DNA of 64,000 nucleotides from Maribrevibacterium harenarium (lineage in GTDB: Bacteria; Pseudomonadota; Gammaproteobacteria; Pseudomonadales; Marinomonadaceae). Positions 55,622 to 64,000 of the stretch are shown here, piece after piece. Each line of letters begins with the position of its first letter. The stretch's first letter is position 1. A program made the translations under genes and the position numbers. Location: contig NZ_VFRR01000007.1 of the NCBI RefSeq assembly GCF_006385675.1, positions 62,001-126,000 on the forward strand, given 5' to 3'. The notes under the pieces were generated by a model. It was given only the letters and a program-made list of their open reading frames with translations. It was not told the DNA's origin and did not search any database.

Positions 55622-57355
55622 TTACATGCGTTCTAGGGTCTCAATACCTAACAAAGACAAGCCTTGTTGTAATGTAGCCGCTGTGGTTAGCGCCAATTGT
55701 AAACGGCTATTTTTCACCTCTGCTTCCGCATTCAGAATTGGGCAAGCTTCGTAGAAGCTCATGAAAATACCCGCCAAATCGTAGAGATAGGCACAAAGGA
55801 AGTGCGGCATACCGTCCGCCGCGACCTGCTCAATGGCTTCCGCGAACTGGCATAGTTTCACAGCTAGGGCGCGCTCTTGCTCCGCTTCCACCAGAATCGC
55901 GCCAGTTAGGGTTGCCACATCCACCTCCGCACGGCGTACGATACTCGCCACGCGGGAGTAAGCGTAGAGTAGGTAAGGCGCAGTGTTGCCCTCAAAGCTC
56001 AGCATATTGTCCCAGTTGAAGACGTAGTCGCTGGTGCGGTTCTTGGACAAGTCGGCATACTTCACCGAAGCAATACCCACCACTCGGCCGATATTGCGCT
56101 GCTCGGCTTCCGGCATATCTGGGTTTTTCTCTGCTACCAGTTGGAAGGCACGCTCTTGAGCTTCTTCCAACAAGGCCGACAGCTTCGCTACGCCACCAGA
56201 ACGGGTTTTGAATGGTTTACCGTCACTGCCCATCACGGTGCCAAATGGCATATGAGTTAATTCGGTGGTCGGTGCAACAAAGCCCGCTTTACGGGCCAAT
56301 GTAAACATTTGCTGGAAATGCAAAGATTGGCGAGCATCGACAAAATATAACACTCGGTTAGCACCGAGTACTCGCTGACGGTGGCGGATCGCCGCTAGAT
56401 CCGTGGTAGCATAGAGAAAACCACCACCGGTTTTCTGTACAATGATTGGCGTGATTTCACCATCTTTGTTAGCAAATTCTTCTAAAAAGACACATTTCGC
56501 CCCCTGATCTTCGGTAATCAGGTTCTGCGCTTCCAAGTCAGATACCACACTTGGTAGATCATCGTTATAAGCACTTTCTGGCATTACGTCCTGACGCGCC
56601 AATGAAACCCCCAACATTTGGTAAGTTTCTTCACAGTGCTGGAGGGAGACTTCGATAAATTCATTCCAAAGTTTGATGCACAGCTCGTCGCCAGACTGTA
56701 ATTCAACCACTAATTCACGGGCCCGTTGGCTGAAAGTCTCGTCTTCATCAAAGCACTTTTTCGCTTCCCGGTAGAAAGTTTCTAGGTCTGAAAGGGCCAT
56801 ACTAACTTGGGCGTCAGCGGCTCTTAAACGCTCCATATAAGCCAGCAACATGCCGAATTGCGTACCCCAATCGCCTACGTGGTTTTGACGAATGACCTTG
56901 TGACCCAAAAACTCTAGGGTACGTACCACCGCATCACCAATTACCGTGGAGCGTAAGTGACCGACGTGCATCTCTTTAGCAAGGTTCGGGCTGGAGTAAT
57001 CCACCACCACGGTTTGTGCGGGTTCAGCTGGGGAGATATCCAAACGCTCTGACTGACGCAAGGTGCCTAACTGGGAACCAAGCCAGTCATTTTTCAGGAA
57101 GATATTGATAAACCCAGGGCCAGCGATTTCAACTTTGTCCGCCAGATCGGATAGATCTAACTGGGCCAATACGTTGGTGGCAAATTCGCGGGGATTAGAG
57201 CCGGCCTTTTTCGCCGCTCCCATTATGCCGTTAGCTTGATAATCACCGAACTGAACTTTGGCAGATTGACGCACAAGAGCAGGGGCATCGGCGTCTGCAC
57301 CAGCAGCGACCATAGCCGCCTGAATACGTTGGTTGAGAAGTGTTTGAATATTCAC
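55622..57355 (-). CDS. argS: Arginyl-tRNA synthetase
   Basis: A 577-residue class I synthetase. The N-terminal Add1 domain (tRNA D-loop binding) covers residues 1-110; the HIGH-like motif is [17 protein letters not shown] (HVGH about 129-132), and the KMSKS loop is replaced, as usual for ArgS, by [17 protein letters not shown]. The C-terminal DALR anticodon domain ends [13 protein letters not shown]. In Pseudomonas argS lies between priA and ftsN; here it has moved about 7 kb away and is on the opposite strand. ATG 57355 is preceded by AGGAAG-like sequence. Confidence 0.97.
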   Translation of the reverse strand: MNIQTLLNQRIQAAMVAAGADADAPALVRQSAKVQFGDYQANGIMGAAKKAGSNPREFATNVLAQLDLSDLADKVEIAGPGFINIFLKNDWLGSQLGTLRQSERLDISPAEPAQTVVVDYSSPNLAKEMHVGHLRSTVIGDAVVRTLEFLGHKVIRQNHVGDWGTQFGMLLAYMERLRAADAQVSMALSDLETFYREAKKCFDEDETFSQRARELVVELQSGDELCIKLWNEFIEVSLQHCEETYQMLGVSLARQDVMPESAYNDDLPSVVSDLEAQNLITEDQGAKCVFLEEFANKDGEITPIIVQKTGGGFLYATTDLAAIRHRQRVLGANRVLYFVDARQSLHFQQMFTLARKAGFVAPTTELTHMPFGTVMGSDGKPFKTRSGGVAKLSALLEEAQERAFQLVAEKNPDMPEAEQRNIGRVVGIASVKYADLSKNRTSDYVFNWDNMLSFEGNTAPYLLYAYSRVASIVRRAEVDVATLTGAILVEAEQERALAVKLCQFAEAIEQVAADGMPHFLCAYLYDLAGIFMSFYEACPILNAEAEVKNSRLQLALTTAATLQQGLSLLGIETLERM

Positions 57356-57455
57356 AGGAAGCTCGTTTCAAAATAAACCAAACCTCTGACAAGAGCTTGC
57401 CAGAGGTTTGCAGAGTTAGTGGAAATTGGCGCTATGATAACCGATTTTCGCCCAG

Positions 57456-58961
57456 TTAGCGAAAGAACAGCTTGCAGGCTGGGTTGTCATTTTCATCTTG
57501 GTACGGGTAGCCCAACTCGTTCAAATAACGGGTCAAATCGGTTTCTTCACCCACCGCTTGCAAGCCCACTAGCACGCGGCCATAGGCATCCCCGTGATTG
57601 CGGTAATGGAACATGGAAATATTCCACTGTCCACCCAGGGTATTGAGGAATTTCAGCAAGGCACCAGGGCGTTCTGGGAACTCGAAGCTGTAAAGTAGCT
57701 CGCCTTTATCGCTCCGTAAATGACCACCGATCATATGACGCACATGTACCTTAGCGGTTTCATCGTCGGTCAGGTCGACAATCTCGTAGGCTTTTAAATC
57801 TTCCAGCAGCTCTTCACGGCTATGGGGACTTCCCCCTAACGCCACACCGACAAAGAGAACGGCTTCATGGGCATCGTTATAGCGATAGTTGAACTCGGTG
57901 ATACTACGACCCACCAGCGCTTGGCAGAAGTCTTTGAAGCTACCGGGTTGCTCGGGGATTTTCACCGCGATAATGGCTTCACGTTTTTCACCCAGCTCCG
58001 CACGCTCGGAAACGTGGCGTAAACGGTCGAAATTCACGTTGGCGCCACTGTTGATGGCGATTAGACGTTGGCCTTGAGCCCCTTCCCGTTCAATGTATTT
58101 TTTCAGTCCGGCTAACGCACAAGCGCCAGCAGGCTCGGTGATCGAGCGAGTATCATCGTAAATGTCTTTGATCGCCGCACACATTTCGTCGGTGGTTACT
58201 GTAATCACTTCGTCCACCGTGTCTTTAGCAATATTGAAGGTATTTTCACCGATTTGTGCCACCGCAACCCCTTCAGCGAAGATACCAACCTGAGCCAAAC
58301 GGGTTGGCTTACCCGCTTCCATGGCAACTTTTAAGCAGGCGGCATCCACAGGCTCCACGCCGATGACTTTGATTTCTGGGCGCAAGTATTTCACATAGGC
58401 TGCGATACCCGCGATCAGACCACCGCCGCCCACTGGCACGAAGATGGCGTCGATATTGCCTTCGATCTGGCGCAGAATCTCCACCCCGACAGTGCCCTGA
58501 CCAGCGATGGTGTCTAAATCATCAAACGGGTGTACATAAACTTGACCCGTTTGCTTAACGATTTCTTGGGATTTGGCAAAGGCCGCATCAAAGGCATCCC
58601 CAGAGAGAATCACTTCTGCACCACGGGCGCGTACCGCGTTCACCTTCACATCAGGCGTAGTCGCTGGCATCACGATGGTGGCGCGAATGCCCAATTTTTG
58701 GGCGGCTAAGGCCACTCCTTGGGCATGGTTACCGGCAGAAGCGGCAATCACACCGCGATCTAGCTCTTCACGGCTCAACTGACAAATCTTGTTGTAGGCA
58801 CCACGAATTTTGAAGGAAAACACCGGCTGTAGGTCTTCACGCTTCAATAAAATCTCATTCCCAAGGCGCTTAGAAAGTTGCGTCGCGGGGGAAATTGGGG
58901 TTTCTACTGCCACATCGTAAACACGAGCCTGTAGAATTTTTTTGATCATGGTGTGGGGCAT
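57456..58961 (-). CDS. ilvA: Threonine deaminase, biosynthetic
   Basis: A 501-residue PLP enzyme that makes 2-oxobutyrate from threonine, the first step to isoleucine. Lys51 in VFSFKIRGAYNK binds PLP; the phosphate loop GGGGLIAGIAAYVKY is complete. Two C-terminal ACT-like regulatory domains (about 325-415 and 418-500) show the long, isoleucine-inhibited form, unlike the short catabolic TdcB. AGGA lies 8 bases before ATG 58961; Met5 is an alternative. It stands upstream of argS in the same direction (100 bp apart) and is divergent from rpiA, the usual neighbour. Confidence 0.95.
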   Translation of the reverse strand: MPHTMIKKILQARVYDVAVETPISPATQLSKRLGNEILLKREDLQPVFSFKIRGAYNKICQLSREELDRGVIAASAGNHAQGVALAAQKLGIRATIVMPATTPDVKVNAVRARGAEVILSGDAFDAAFAKSQEIVKQTGQVYVHPFDDLDTIAGQGTVGVEILRQIEGNIDAIFVPVGGGGLIAGIAAYVKYLRPEIKVIGVEPVDAACLKVAMEAGKPTRLAQVGIFAEGVAVAQIGENTFNIAKDTVDEVITVTTDEMCAAIKDIYDDTRSITEPAGACALAGLKKYIEREGAQGQRLIAINSGANVNFDRLRHVSERAELGEKREAIIAVKIPEQPGSFKDFCQALVGRSITEFNYRYNDAHEAVLFVGVALGGSPHSREELLEDLKAYEIVDLTDDETAKVHVRHMIGGHLRSDKGELLYSFEFPERPGALLKFLNTLGGQWNISMFHYRNHGDAYGRVLVGLQAVGEETDLTRYLNELGYPYQDENDNPACKLFFR

Positions 58962-59215
58962 TATCGGGTCCTAACAAGATGGTTGGTAACGTTCGCTCCG
59001 TCAGTGGCTATGAGTGCGCACCATTGCGCTAAAAAAGCGAGTCCGAAATATACCTTTTCACAGCAATGGGCGCAAAGCACCCACTGGGGTTAACGGTGAT
59101 TTTTCGCGCTTTTTTGGCTAACAATCGCCCTTCCCCCCGTCTATAATGGGAACGCGCCCCAATTCGGGCCATATCCTAACGACACCATCACCAATCCATA
59201 GGTTAGTGACTTCCC

Positions 59216-59887
59216 ATGACACAAGACGAATTAAAACAAGCAGTAGCTGAAGCCGCGGTGAACTACATCCTTCCTTTATTGGAAGAGGACACCATCGTTG
59301 GTGTGGGTACTGGCTCTACCGCCAATAAATTTATCGACGAATTGGCCAAGCATAAGCACCTGTTTGACGGCACAGTAGCAAGCTCTGAAGCGTCTGCCGA
59401 GCGCCTAAAAAGCCATGGCATCCCGGTATATGACTTAAATGGTGTCAGCTCAATCCGCGTTTACGTCGATGGTGCCGACGAAAGTAACGACCACCTTCAC
59501 CTCATCAAAGGCGGTGGTGCGGCCTTGACCCGTGAAAAAATCGTCGCAGCGTGCAGTGAAGAGTTCGTTTGTATCGCCGACGAATCAAAATTGGTGAAGG
59601 TGCTGGGCGACTTCCCATTGCCTGTGGAAGTAATCCCAATGGCTCGCAGCCATGTTGCTCGTGAATTGGTCAAACTAGGCGGCGATCCGGTCTACCGAGA
59701 AGGCGTGGTCACCGACAACGGCAACCACATTCTGGATGTGTACAACATGCAGATCCTTGACCCGGTGAAATTGGAAAGCCAAATCAATGAAATCGTCGGT
59801 GTGGTTACCAACGGTTTGTTTGCCGCGCGTCCTGCGAATGTATTGCTACTCGGCACCCAAGATGGGGTTAAAACTCTGAAAGCCTAA
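59216..59887 (+). CDS. rpiA: Ribose-5-phosphate isomerase A
   Basis: A 223-residue enzyme of the pentose phosphate pathway, interconverting ribose 5-phosphate and ribulose 5-phosphate. The phosphate-binding [17 protein letters not shown], the active-site [20 protein letters not shown] and the catalytic Glu/Lys in [10 protein letters not shown] are conserved, as is [12 protein letters not shown]. Length is typical. It is divergent from ilvA, a gene pair common in gammaproteobacteria. Confidence 0.97.
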   Translation: MTQDELKQAVAEAAVNYILPLLEEDTIVGVGTGSTANKFIDELAKHKHLFDGTVASSEASAERLKSHGIPVYDLNGVSSIRVYVDGADESNDHLHLIKGGGAALTREKIVAACSEEFVCIADESKLVKVLGDFPLPVEVIPMARSHVARELVKLGGDPVYREGVVTDNGNHILDVYNMQILDPVKLESQINEIVGVVTNGLFAARPANVLLLGTQDGVKTLKA

Positions 59888-59920
59888 CTTGAAAGGTGAG
59901 AAAGTTCGCTTCGAGTAGCC

Positions 59921-59949
59921 AAAAGCCGCTGTTAAAACCAGCGGCTTTT
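59921..59949. terminator. Shared terminator of rpiA and the zntB-like gene
   Basis: AAAAGCCGCTG (59921-59931) pairs with CAGCGGCTTTT (59939-59949) around a 7-base loop. The TAA stop of the minus-strand zntB-like gene (59934-59932) lies inside the loop, so the last codons of that gene form one arm of the stem. Confidence 0.9.
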
Positions 59950-60897
59950 TCGCATTAGCCAGTACTGCCCAATCCCCATCACCACTAGCACCGCGCAAAA
60001 CCACCAAAAGGCATCGCCATTTTCCGTGCCCGGCAAGCCTCCCACATTGATACCAAATAATCCGGTCAAAAAACCTAGCGGCATAAAGATGCCCGACAAA
60101 ATGGATAGCACATACATGCACGCATTCATTTTCTCGGCCTGATGGTTGGTAAATTCTTCCTGTAGGTAGAGGCAGCGTTCCCGGAGCGACTCCAAGGCTT
60201 CCACATAGCGGGTGATATCGTTGCCGGACTCCCCGATTTGTGCGGCTTGCTCTTTGGTTAGCCAGCCTTGCATCTCGCTAGCTAAACGCATGATGGCATC
60301 CCGCTGGGGCACCACGAAACGGCGTAAGCGTACGGTTTGTAGGCGGTAATCCACTAAGGTAGCGCGCAACTGGGACTCAACCCGCTCGCTCATGCGTTCT
60401 TCTAGGTCACTCAAACTTTCTTCTAACACGGCAATCACATTGGCCATACGGTCAGTCAGCGTTTGTGTGAGCGTGGTAAGCAGCTCGGCGATGGTGGTCG
60501 CCCCTTCCCCCTGCTCTAAAAGCTGAACTTGATCCGCCACCGAAAGCAGACGTCTACGACGGGTGGAAATCATCACATGGGGGGTAATCCACAACCGCAA
60601 CGACACCATATCGGAGGGGTCAGACCCCGGGTTCAAATTCACTCCCCGTAGGGTAAGCAGGATACCATTGCCCATTTTCACCGCACGGGGGCGCGTTTCT
60701 TCGGCAAACAGGGCATCGACCACGGACTCAGGCACGTCGGGCACGGTGGCTAACCACGCCGGGGCGGCCTCGTCATTACAATCCAAATGCAACCAATGTC
60801 CGCCACTGGCAGGCAATTTTTGTGGCAGTTGCTGGTGGCGCTTGGCACTACCAAGCCCATCCAACTCCAAATAATGCAGTACAAAATCCTGTTCCAT
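59932..60897 (-). CDS. ZntB/CorA-family metal transporter
   Basis: A 321-residue transporter of the CorA superfamily. The N-terminal cytoplasmic funnel (about 1-250) ends in the long stalk helix; two C-terminal transmembrane helices follow, the first ending FLTGLFGINVGGLPG with GIN in place of the CorA GMN filter, as in ZntB. ZntB moves Zn2+ (import with protons, by current evidence). The last residues, WLMRKSRWF, match the ZntB tail. Assignment between ZntB and other CorA-like proteins rests on the GIN and GxPG pattern. Confidence 0.88.
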   Translation of the reverse strand: MEQDFVLHYLELDGLGSAKRHQQLPQKLPASGGHWLHLDCNDEAAPAWLATVPDVPESVVDALFAEETRPRAVKMGNGILLTLRGVNLNPGSDPSDMVSLRLWITPHVMISTRRRRLLSVADQVQLLEQGEGATTIAELLTTLTQTLTDRMANVIAVLEESLSDLEERMSERVESQLRATLVDYRLQTVRLRRFVVPQRDAIMRLASEMQGWLTKEQAAQIGESGNDITRYVEALESLRERCLYLQEEFTNHQAEKMNACMYVLSILSGIFMPLGFLTGLFGINVGGLPGTENGDAFWWFCAVLVVMGIGQYWLMRKSRWF

Positions 60898-61021
60898 CTC
60901 TCTCTCCGATCAGGCTGGGAAATGAATTATTTCGCTTAATCGCGCGACTTTGGCTGACTCCCATGCAAAGGGGTGGCATACTTTTCTGATCCGCTGATAA
61001 CGAAGAAAGGAAAACGCCTGA

Positions 61022-61981
61022 ATGCAAAGCCTTAGCCAATTTTTAGCTGCCCATGTTGCCTCCTCATCATTACAAGAAGTGCTGCTGGTGACTACTGAAA
61101 CCTGCAAAGAAATTTCCGCTGCCCTGAAAAAAGGCTCCCTTGCTGGGATTCTCGGTATGGCCGGCAATGAAAACGTGCAAGGGGAAGAGCAAAAGAAACT
61201 GGATGTCATCTCTAACAACATGCTGAAAAACGCGCTACTGGCTTGCCCAAGCGTTCGTGCTATCGCTTCGGAAGAAGAAGACGATATCGTCCCTGCCCAC
61301 ACGACTGGCGAATACCTGATCTCTTTCGACCCATTGGACGGCTCTTCCAATATTGATATCAACTCTATGGTCGGCACCATCTTTTCTTTGTACCGTACCA
61401 CCGGCGATCACCCAGCCACGGAAGTAGAATTCCTACGCCCCGGTAAAGAGCAAGTCGCTGCGGGCTACGTCTTGTATGGCCCTTCCACCATGTTGGTATT
61501 CACCACCGGCAATGGCGTTAACATGTTCACCCTCGACATCGACCAAGGGGAATTCTTGCTGACCCACGAAAATGTGAAAGTGGCCGCCGAGACCCAAGAG
61601 TTTGCTATCAATATGTCGAACCAACGCTTCTGGTCTGATGCCATGCAAGCCTACGTATCTGATTTGGTATTGGGCAAAGATGGCCCACGGGGTAAAAACT
61701 ACAACATGCGCTGGGTCGCGGCGATGGTGGGTGATGTGCACCGTATTTTGTGCCGTGGTGGTATCTTCATTTACCCATGGGATAAAAAAGACCCTACCAA
61801 GGCAGGCAAATTGCGTTTGATGTACGAAGCTAACCCAATGGCCATGTTGATCGAAAACGCCGGTGGCAAAGCCTTCACCCACACTCAACGTATCCTAGAC
61901 ATCCAACCGGAAGGTATTCACCAACGGGTGCCAGTGATCTTAGGTGCCGCCAACGAAGTGGATAAGTGCCTCTCTTATTAA
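61022..61981 (+). CDS. fbp: Fructose-1,6-bisphosphatase, class I
   Basis: A 319-residue enzyme of gluconeogenesis that removes phosphate from fructose 1,6-bisphosphate. Metal and substrate residues are clear: [10 protein letters not shown], then [20 protein letters not shown] (metal site), [20 protein letters not shown] and GGIFIYPWD, and [20 protein letters not shown] for substrate. Length and order fit class I. It is divergent from the zntB-like gene. The start ATG 61022 follows AAGGAAAACGCCTGA. Confidence 0.97.
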   Translation: MQSLSQFLAAHVASSSLQEVLLVTTETCKEISAALKKGSLAGILGMAGNENVQGEEQKKLDVISNNMLKNALLACPSVRAIASEEEDDIVPAHTTGEYLISFDPLDGSSNIDINSMVGTIFSLYRTTGDHPATEVEFLRPGKEQVAAGYVLYGPSTMLVFTTGNGVNMFTLDIDQGEFLLTHENVKVAAETQEFAINMSNQRFWSDAMQAYVSDLVLGKDGPRGKNYNMRWVAAMVGDVHRILCRGGIFIYPWDKKDPTKAGKLRLMYEANPMAMLIENAGGKAFTHTQRILDIQPEGIHQRVPVILGAANEVDKCLSY

Positions 61982-61999
61982 CACTGTCACGCAATACAA

Positions 62000-62025
62000 A
62001 ATAACCCCGCCAAAGCGGGGTTATT
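62000..62025. terminator. Terminator after fbp
   Basis: AATAACCCCGC (62000-62010) pairs with GCGGGGTTATT (62015-62025) around CAAA, followed on the plus strand by GATTTTTAG. It ends fbp 19 bp after its stop and probably the convergent small gene too. Confidence 0.85.
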
Positions 62026-62030
62026 GATTT

Positions 62031-62294
62031 TTAGCGCTTATAAATATCCACGATATACAGACTACGGGGAGCCTGAATACGTCGAATTGACCCTAGGTAA
62101 GTTCCCCCCGCTAGGGTAATAAACACCCCAGTCAACGTCTTACTCACCTCTGCCAATTGCTGAATGGGAGCCCGCTGGGCGGTATAGGCACGCAAATGAT
62201 GAAAGTCTTCCCCGCCTTGCAAAGACTGCTCTTGGGAAAACGCTCCTATCTGCTTGCCGGATTCATTAAAGATAAAGCTTTGTACAATGTTCAC
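62031..62294 (-). CDS. Small unknown protein, 87 aa
   Basis: The frame remains open far upstream into the TRAP gene, but the likely start is GTG 62294, 9 bases after GGGAAA, downstream of the TRAP terminator. It gives 87 residues: NIVQSFIFNESGKQIGAFSQ, a middle part with EDFHHLRAYTAQRAPIQQLA and an end GSIRRIQAPRSLYIVDIYKR. I recognise no family. The composition looks like a real soluble protein, but the region could also be non-coding. Confidence 0.4.
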   Translation of the reverse strand: MNIVQSFIFNESGKQIGAFSQEQSLQGGEDFHHLRAYTAQRAPIQQLAEVSKTLTGVFITLAGGTYLGSIRRIQAPRSLYIVDIYKR

Positions 62295-62331
62295 GTCTTT
62301 ATTTCCCGTCAATTTAATAATCGTTATGGGT

Positions 62332-62355
62332 AAAACGCCGGGGCTTACGCCCCGG
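62332..62355 (-). terminator. Terminator of the TRAP transporter gene
   Basis: CCGGGGC (62338-62344) pairs with GCCCCGG (62349-62355) around a 4-base loop; on the minus strand CG and TTTT follow. It lies 25 bp after the TRAP permease stop. Confidence 0.8.
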
Positions 62356-62379
62356 TAAAACACTGCAAGTTGCAGGGGG

Positions 62380-64000
62380 TTATGCCACTTTCGGGTTGCG
62401 ACGTTTTTGACGACGCATGATCCACAATACAATTGCGAACGCCGGCAGGAAGAACCACTCCTTCGCAGGGCGTTGGTTTTCCACATCAAAGCCGGTGATT
62501 TCCCAATCAAAATCCAGCTTCATCTGCTCTGCTACGCTGCCAAAGGCGAGGTTATCGATGTACACCTTGTCGTCTTCAACGCGAAACTCTAAGCCCGCCC
62601 CATTAAACAAACGGTCATTGGCCATCTCGTCGTCAGACAGGGGTAAATCCACGGTTTTCTCGATCCAGCGTCCATCTAGGCTCTCCCCTTCAACCGCCAA
62701 ACGTACGGTTTGTTGCTCAGGATGAGACTCCAGATACTCCACCAACTCTGTCCCTTGGTAATGGGTGTAAGGGGCTTGAATTTGATCCAGCCAAAATCCC
62801 GGACGGAACAGGGTCAATGCCACCAAAATCAGCAAGGCGCTTTCCCACCATTTGCTACGGGCGAAGAAGTACCCTTGCGTGCCTGCGGCAAAGATCAACA
62901 TGGCGGCGAGCGCCACGAAGAACACCACAATGGCCTGCCACCAAGTCACGTCGATCAACAACAAGTCAGTATTGAATATAAACAGGAACGGCAACAAGGC
63001 GGTGCGCATGGAGTAGTAAAATGCCGTGAAGCCAGTTTTGATCGGGTCACCGCCCGACACAGCCGCTGCTGCAAAAGAAGCCAAGCCCACCGGCGGCGTC
63101 ACATCCGCCATGATGCCAAAGTAGAACACAAACATATGGATCGCGATCAGCGGTACGATCAAACCAGACTGGGCGCCAAGCTCTACCACCACACTGGCCA
63201 TTAAGGACGACACCACAATGTAGTTGGCAGTAGTCGGTAAGCCCATGCCCAACACCAGCGAGATCAACGCCACCATCAGTAACATGATGATCAATACGCC
63301 ACCGGAGATCAGCTCCACGAACTCTGCCATCACCTGACCAACGCCAGTCAACGTCACCGTGCCAACGATAATGCCAGCGGTAGCGGTCGCCACACCGATA
63401 CCAATCATATTGCGGGCACCAGTGACTAGACCTTCTAATAGATCCCAACCCCCTTCCGTAAAGGCAGCACTCACACTGCCCTGACGACGGAACCAGGCTT
63501 TTAACGGTTTCTGTGAGACCAAGATGAAAGCCATCAACAAGCTGGCCCAAAAGGCTGAAAGACCGGGGGATTTGCGCTCAACCATCAAGAACCAAATCAA
63601 CACCACTAGAGGCACTAGGTAGTACAAGCCAGAACGATAGATATCGGCAAATACCGGTAACTTTTGGATTTCATGATCGCTGTTGCCCATATCCAAATCA
63701 CTGGATTTCGCGGATAGGAACAACAACCCAACATAACCAAACACCACCAGCGCCAACAGTCCTAAATAGGAAAGGTCGCCCAGTACCCACTTAATACCCA
63801 ATACCAAGTAGTACAGGGAACCGGCCAAGATCAGCATACTCGACGTGATGATACCGGTGCGCAGCAGCTGTACTTGCCACGGCTTCGCCGGTGTGGCGCG
63901 AGGCAAGCCACGCATATCTGCTTTTAGCGCTTCTAGGTGGACAATGTATAACAGGGCAATATAAGAAATGGTCGCCGGCAAAAAGGCGTGCTTTACCACC
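62380..64000 (-). CDS. TRAP transporter fused permease, 5' end outside window
   Basis: The frame runs from the right edge of the window with no start inside it; 540 codons are visible. It is the DctM-type large permease part of a 4TM/12TM fusion: GMGLPTTANYIVVSSLMASV and FYFGIMADVTPPVGLASFAA are the substrate- and Na+-site segments, and the upstream region carries the linker between the two parts. The last ~150 residues (from LFRPGFWLDQIQAPYTHYQG) form the DUF3394 domain that many fused TRAP permeases carry at the C-terminus, ending in a final helix and a basic tail (MRRQKRRNPKVA). TRAP systems import organic acids with Na+ using a periplasmic binding protein, not visible here. Substrate unknown. 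Confidence 0.93.
   Translation of the reverse strand, partial: VVKHAFLPATISYIALLYIVHLEALKADMRGLPRATPAKPWQVQLLRTGIITSSMLILAGSLYYLVLGIKWVLGDLSYLGLLALVVFGYVGLLFLSAKSSDLDMGNSDHEIQKLPVFADIYRSGLYYLVPLVVLIWFLMVERKSPGLSAFWASLLMAFILVSQKPLKAWFRRQGSVSAAFTEGGWDLLEGLVTGARNMIGIGVATATAGIIVGTVTLTGVGQVMAEFVELISGGVLIIMLLMVALISLVLGMGLPTTANYIVVSSLMASVVVELGAQSGLIVPLIAIHMFVFYFGIMADVTPPVGLASFAAAAVSGGDPIKTGFTAFYYSMRTALLPFLFIFNTDLLLIDVTWWQAIVVFFVALAAMLIFAAGTQGYFFARSKWWESALLILVALTLFRPGFWLDQIQAPYTHYQGTELVEYLESHPEQQTVRLAVEGESLDGRWIEKTVDLPLSDDEMANDRLFNGAGLEFRVEDDKVYIDNLAFGSVAEQMKLDFDWEITGFDVENQRPAKEWFFLPAFAIVLWIMRRQKRRNPKVA

Overview
The window is a stretch of gammaproteobacterial chromosome of roughly 50% GC, broken by an AT-richer accessory block at about 4.5-9.6 kb. 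The order gltD-gltB-damX-aroB-aroK-pilQ-type genes-mrcA-malic enzyme-nuclease-rpmE-priA-ftsN-hslV-hslU-DUF971 matches, from memory, the conserved neighbourhood of Pseudomonas and related Oceanospirillales-like bacteria. Na+/H+ and Na+/phosphate transporters, an NhaR-type regulator and the porin fit a marine or halotolerant host. I cannot name the genus. No rRNA, tRNA or CRISPR was seen.

Layout. 1-4.5 kb: a MATE exporter (cut by the window edge), a small DUF2256 zinc protein, a KefB-type antiporter with an RCK domain, and a Na/Pi cotransporter. 4.5-9.6 kb: what I read as a relic of an integron cassette array with no integrase in view. It holds one Vibrio-repeat-like attC and two 57-bp attC sites, each sitting just before the start of a minus-strand cassette gene, plus toxin-antitoxin pieces (a ParD-like antitoxin whose start has become ACG, a Fic protein with an altered motif, a YefM antitoxin with an apparent 18-residue deletion), small unknown proteins, a UPF0145 protein, and IS5- and IS3-type transposase fragments.

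9.7-19.4 kb: a porin, NhaC, then an overlapping operon of OmpR-type regulator, periplasmic solute-binding protein and hybrid kinase with HPt (a complete phosphorelay), a PAS-GGDEF protein and an NhaR-like LysR regulator. 19.5-27 kb: dabB-dabA (inorganic carbon uptake), a YjbR-family protein, a chemoreceptor, and a two-gene HicA-like/HTH module preceded by a perfect 16-bp inverted repeat.

27-45.6 kb: glutamate synthase (gltBD), damX, aroB, aroK, a compressed three-gene relic of the pilMNOPQ operon, PBP1A, a UbiA/MenA-type prenyltransferase, malic enzyme, a secreted nuclease and rpmE. 45.8-64 kb: priA, ftsN-like, hslVU behind a sigma-32-like promoter, DUF971, ubiJ, asparaginase, a GGDEF-EAL protein, argS, ilvA, rpiA, zntB-like, fbp, a small unknown gene and a TRAP transporter fused permease that runs off the right edge. 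Most transcription units end at recognisable hairpin terminators, several of them shared by convergent genes.
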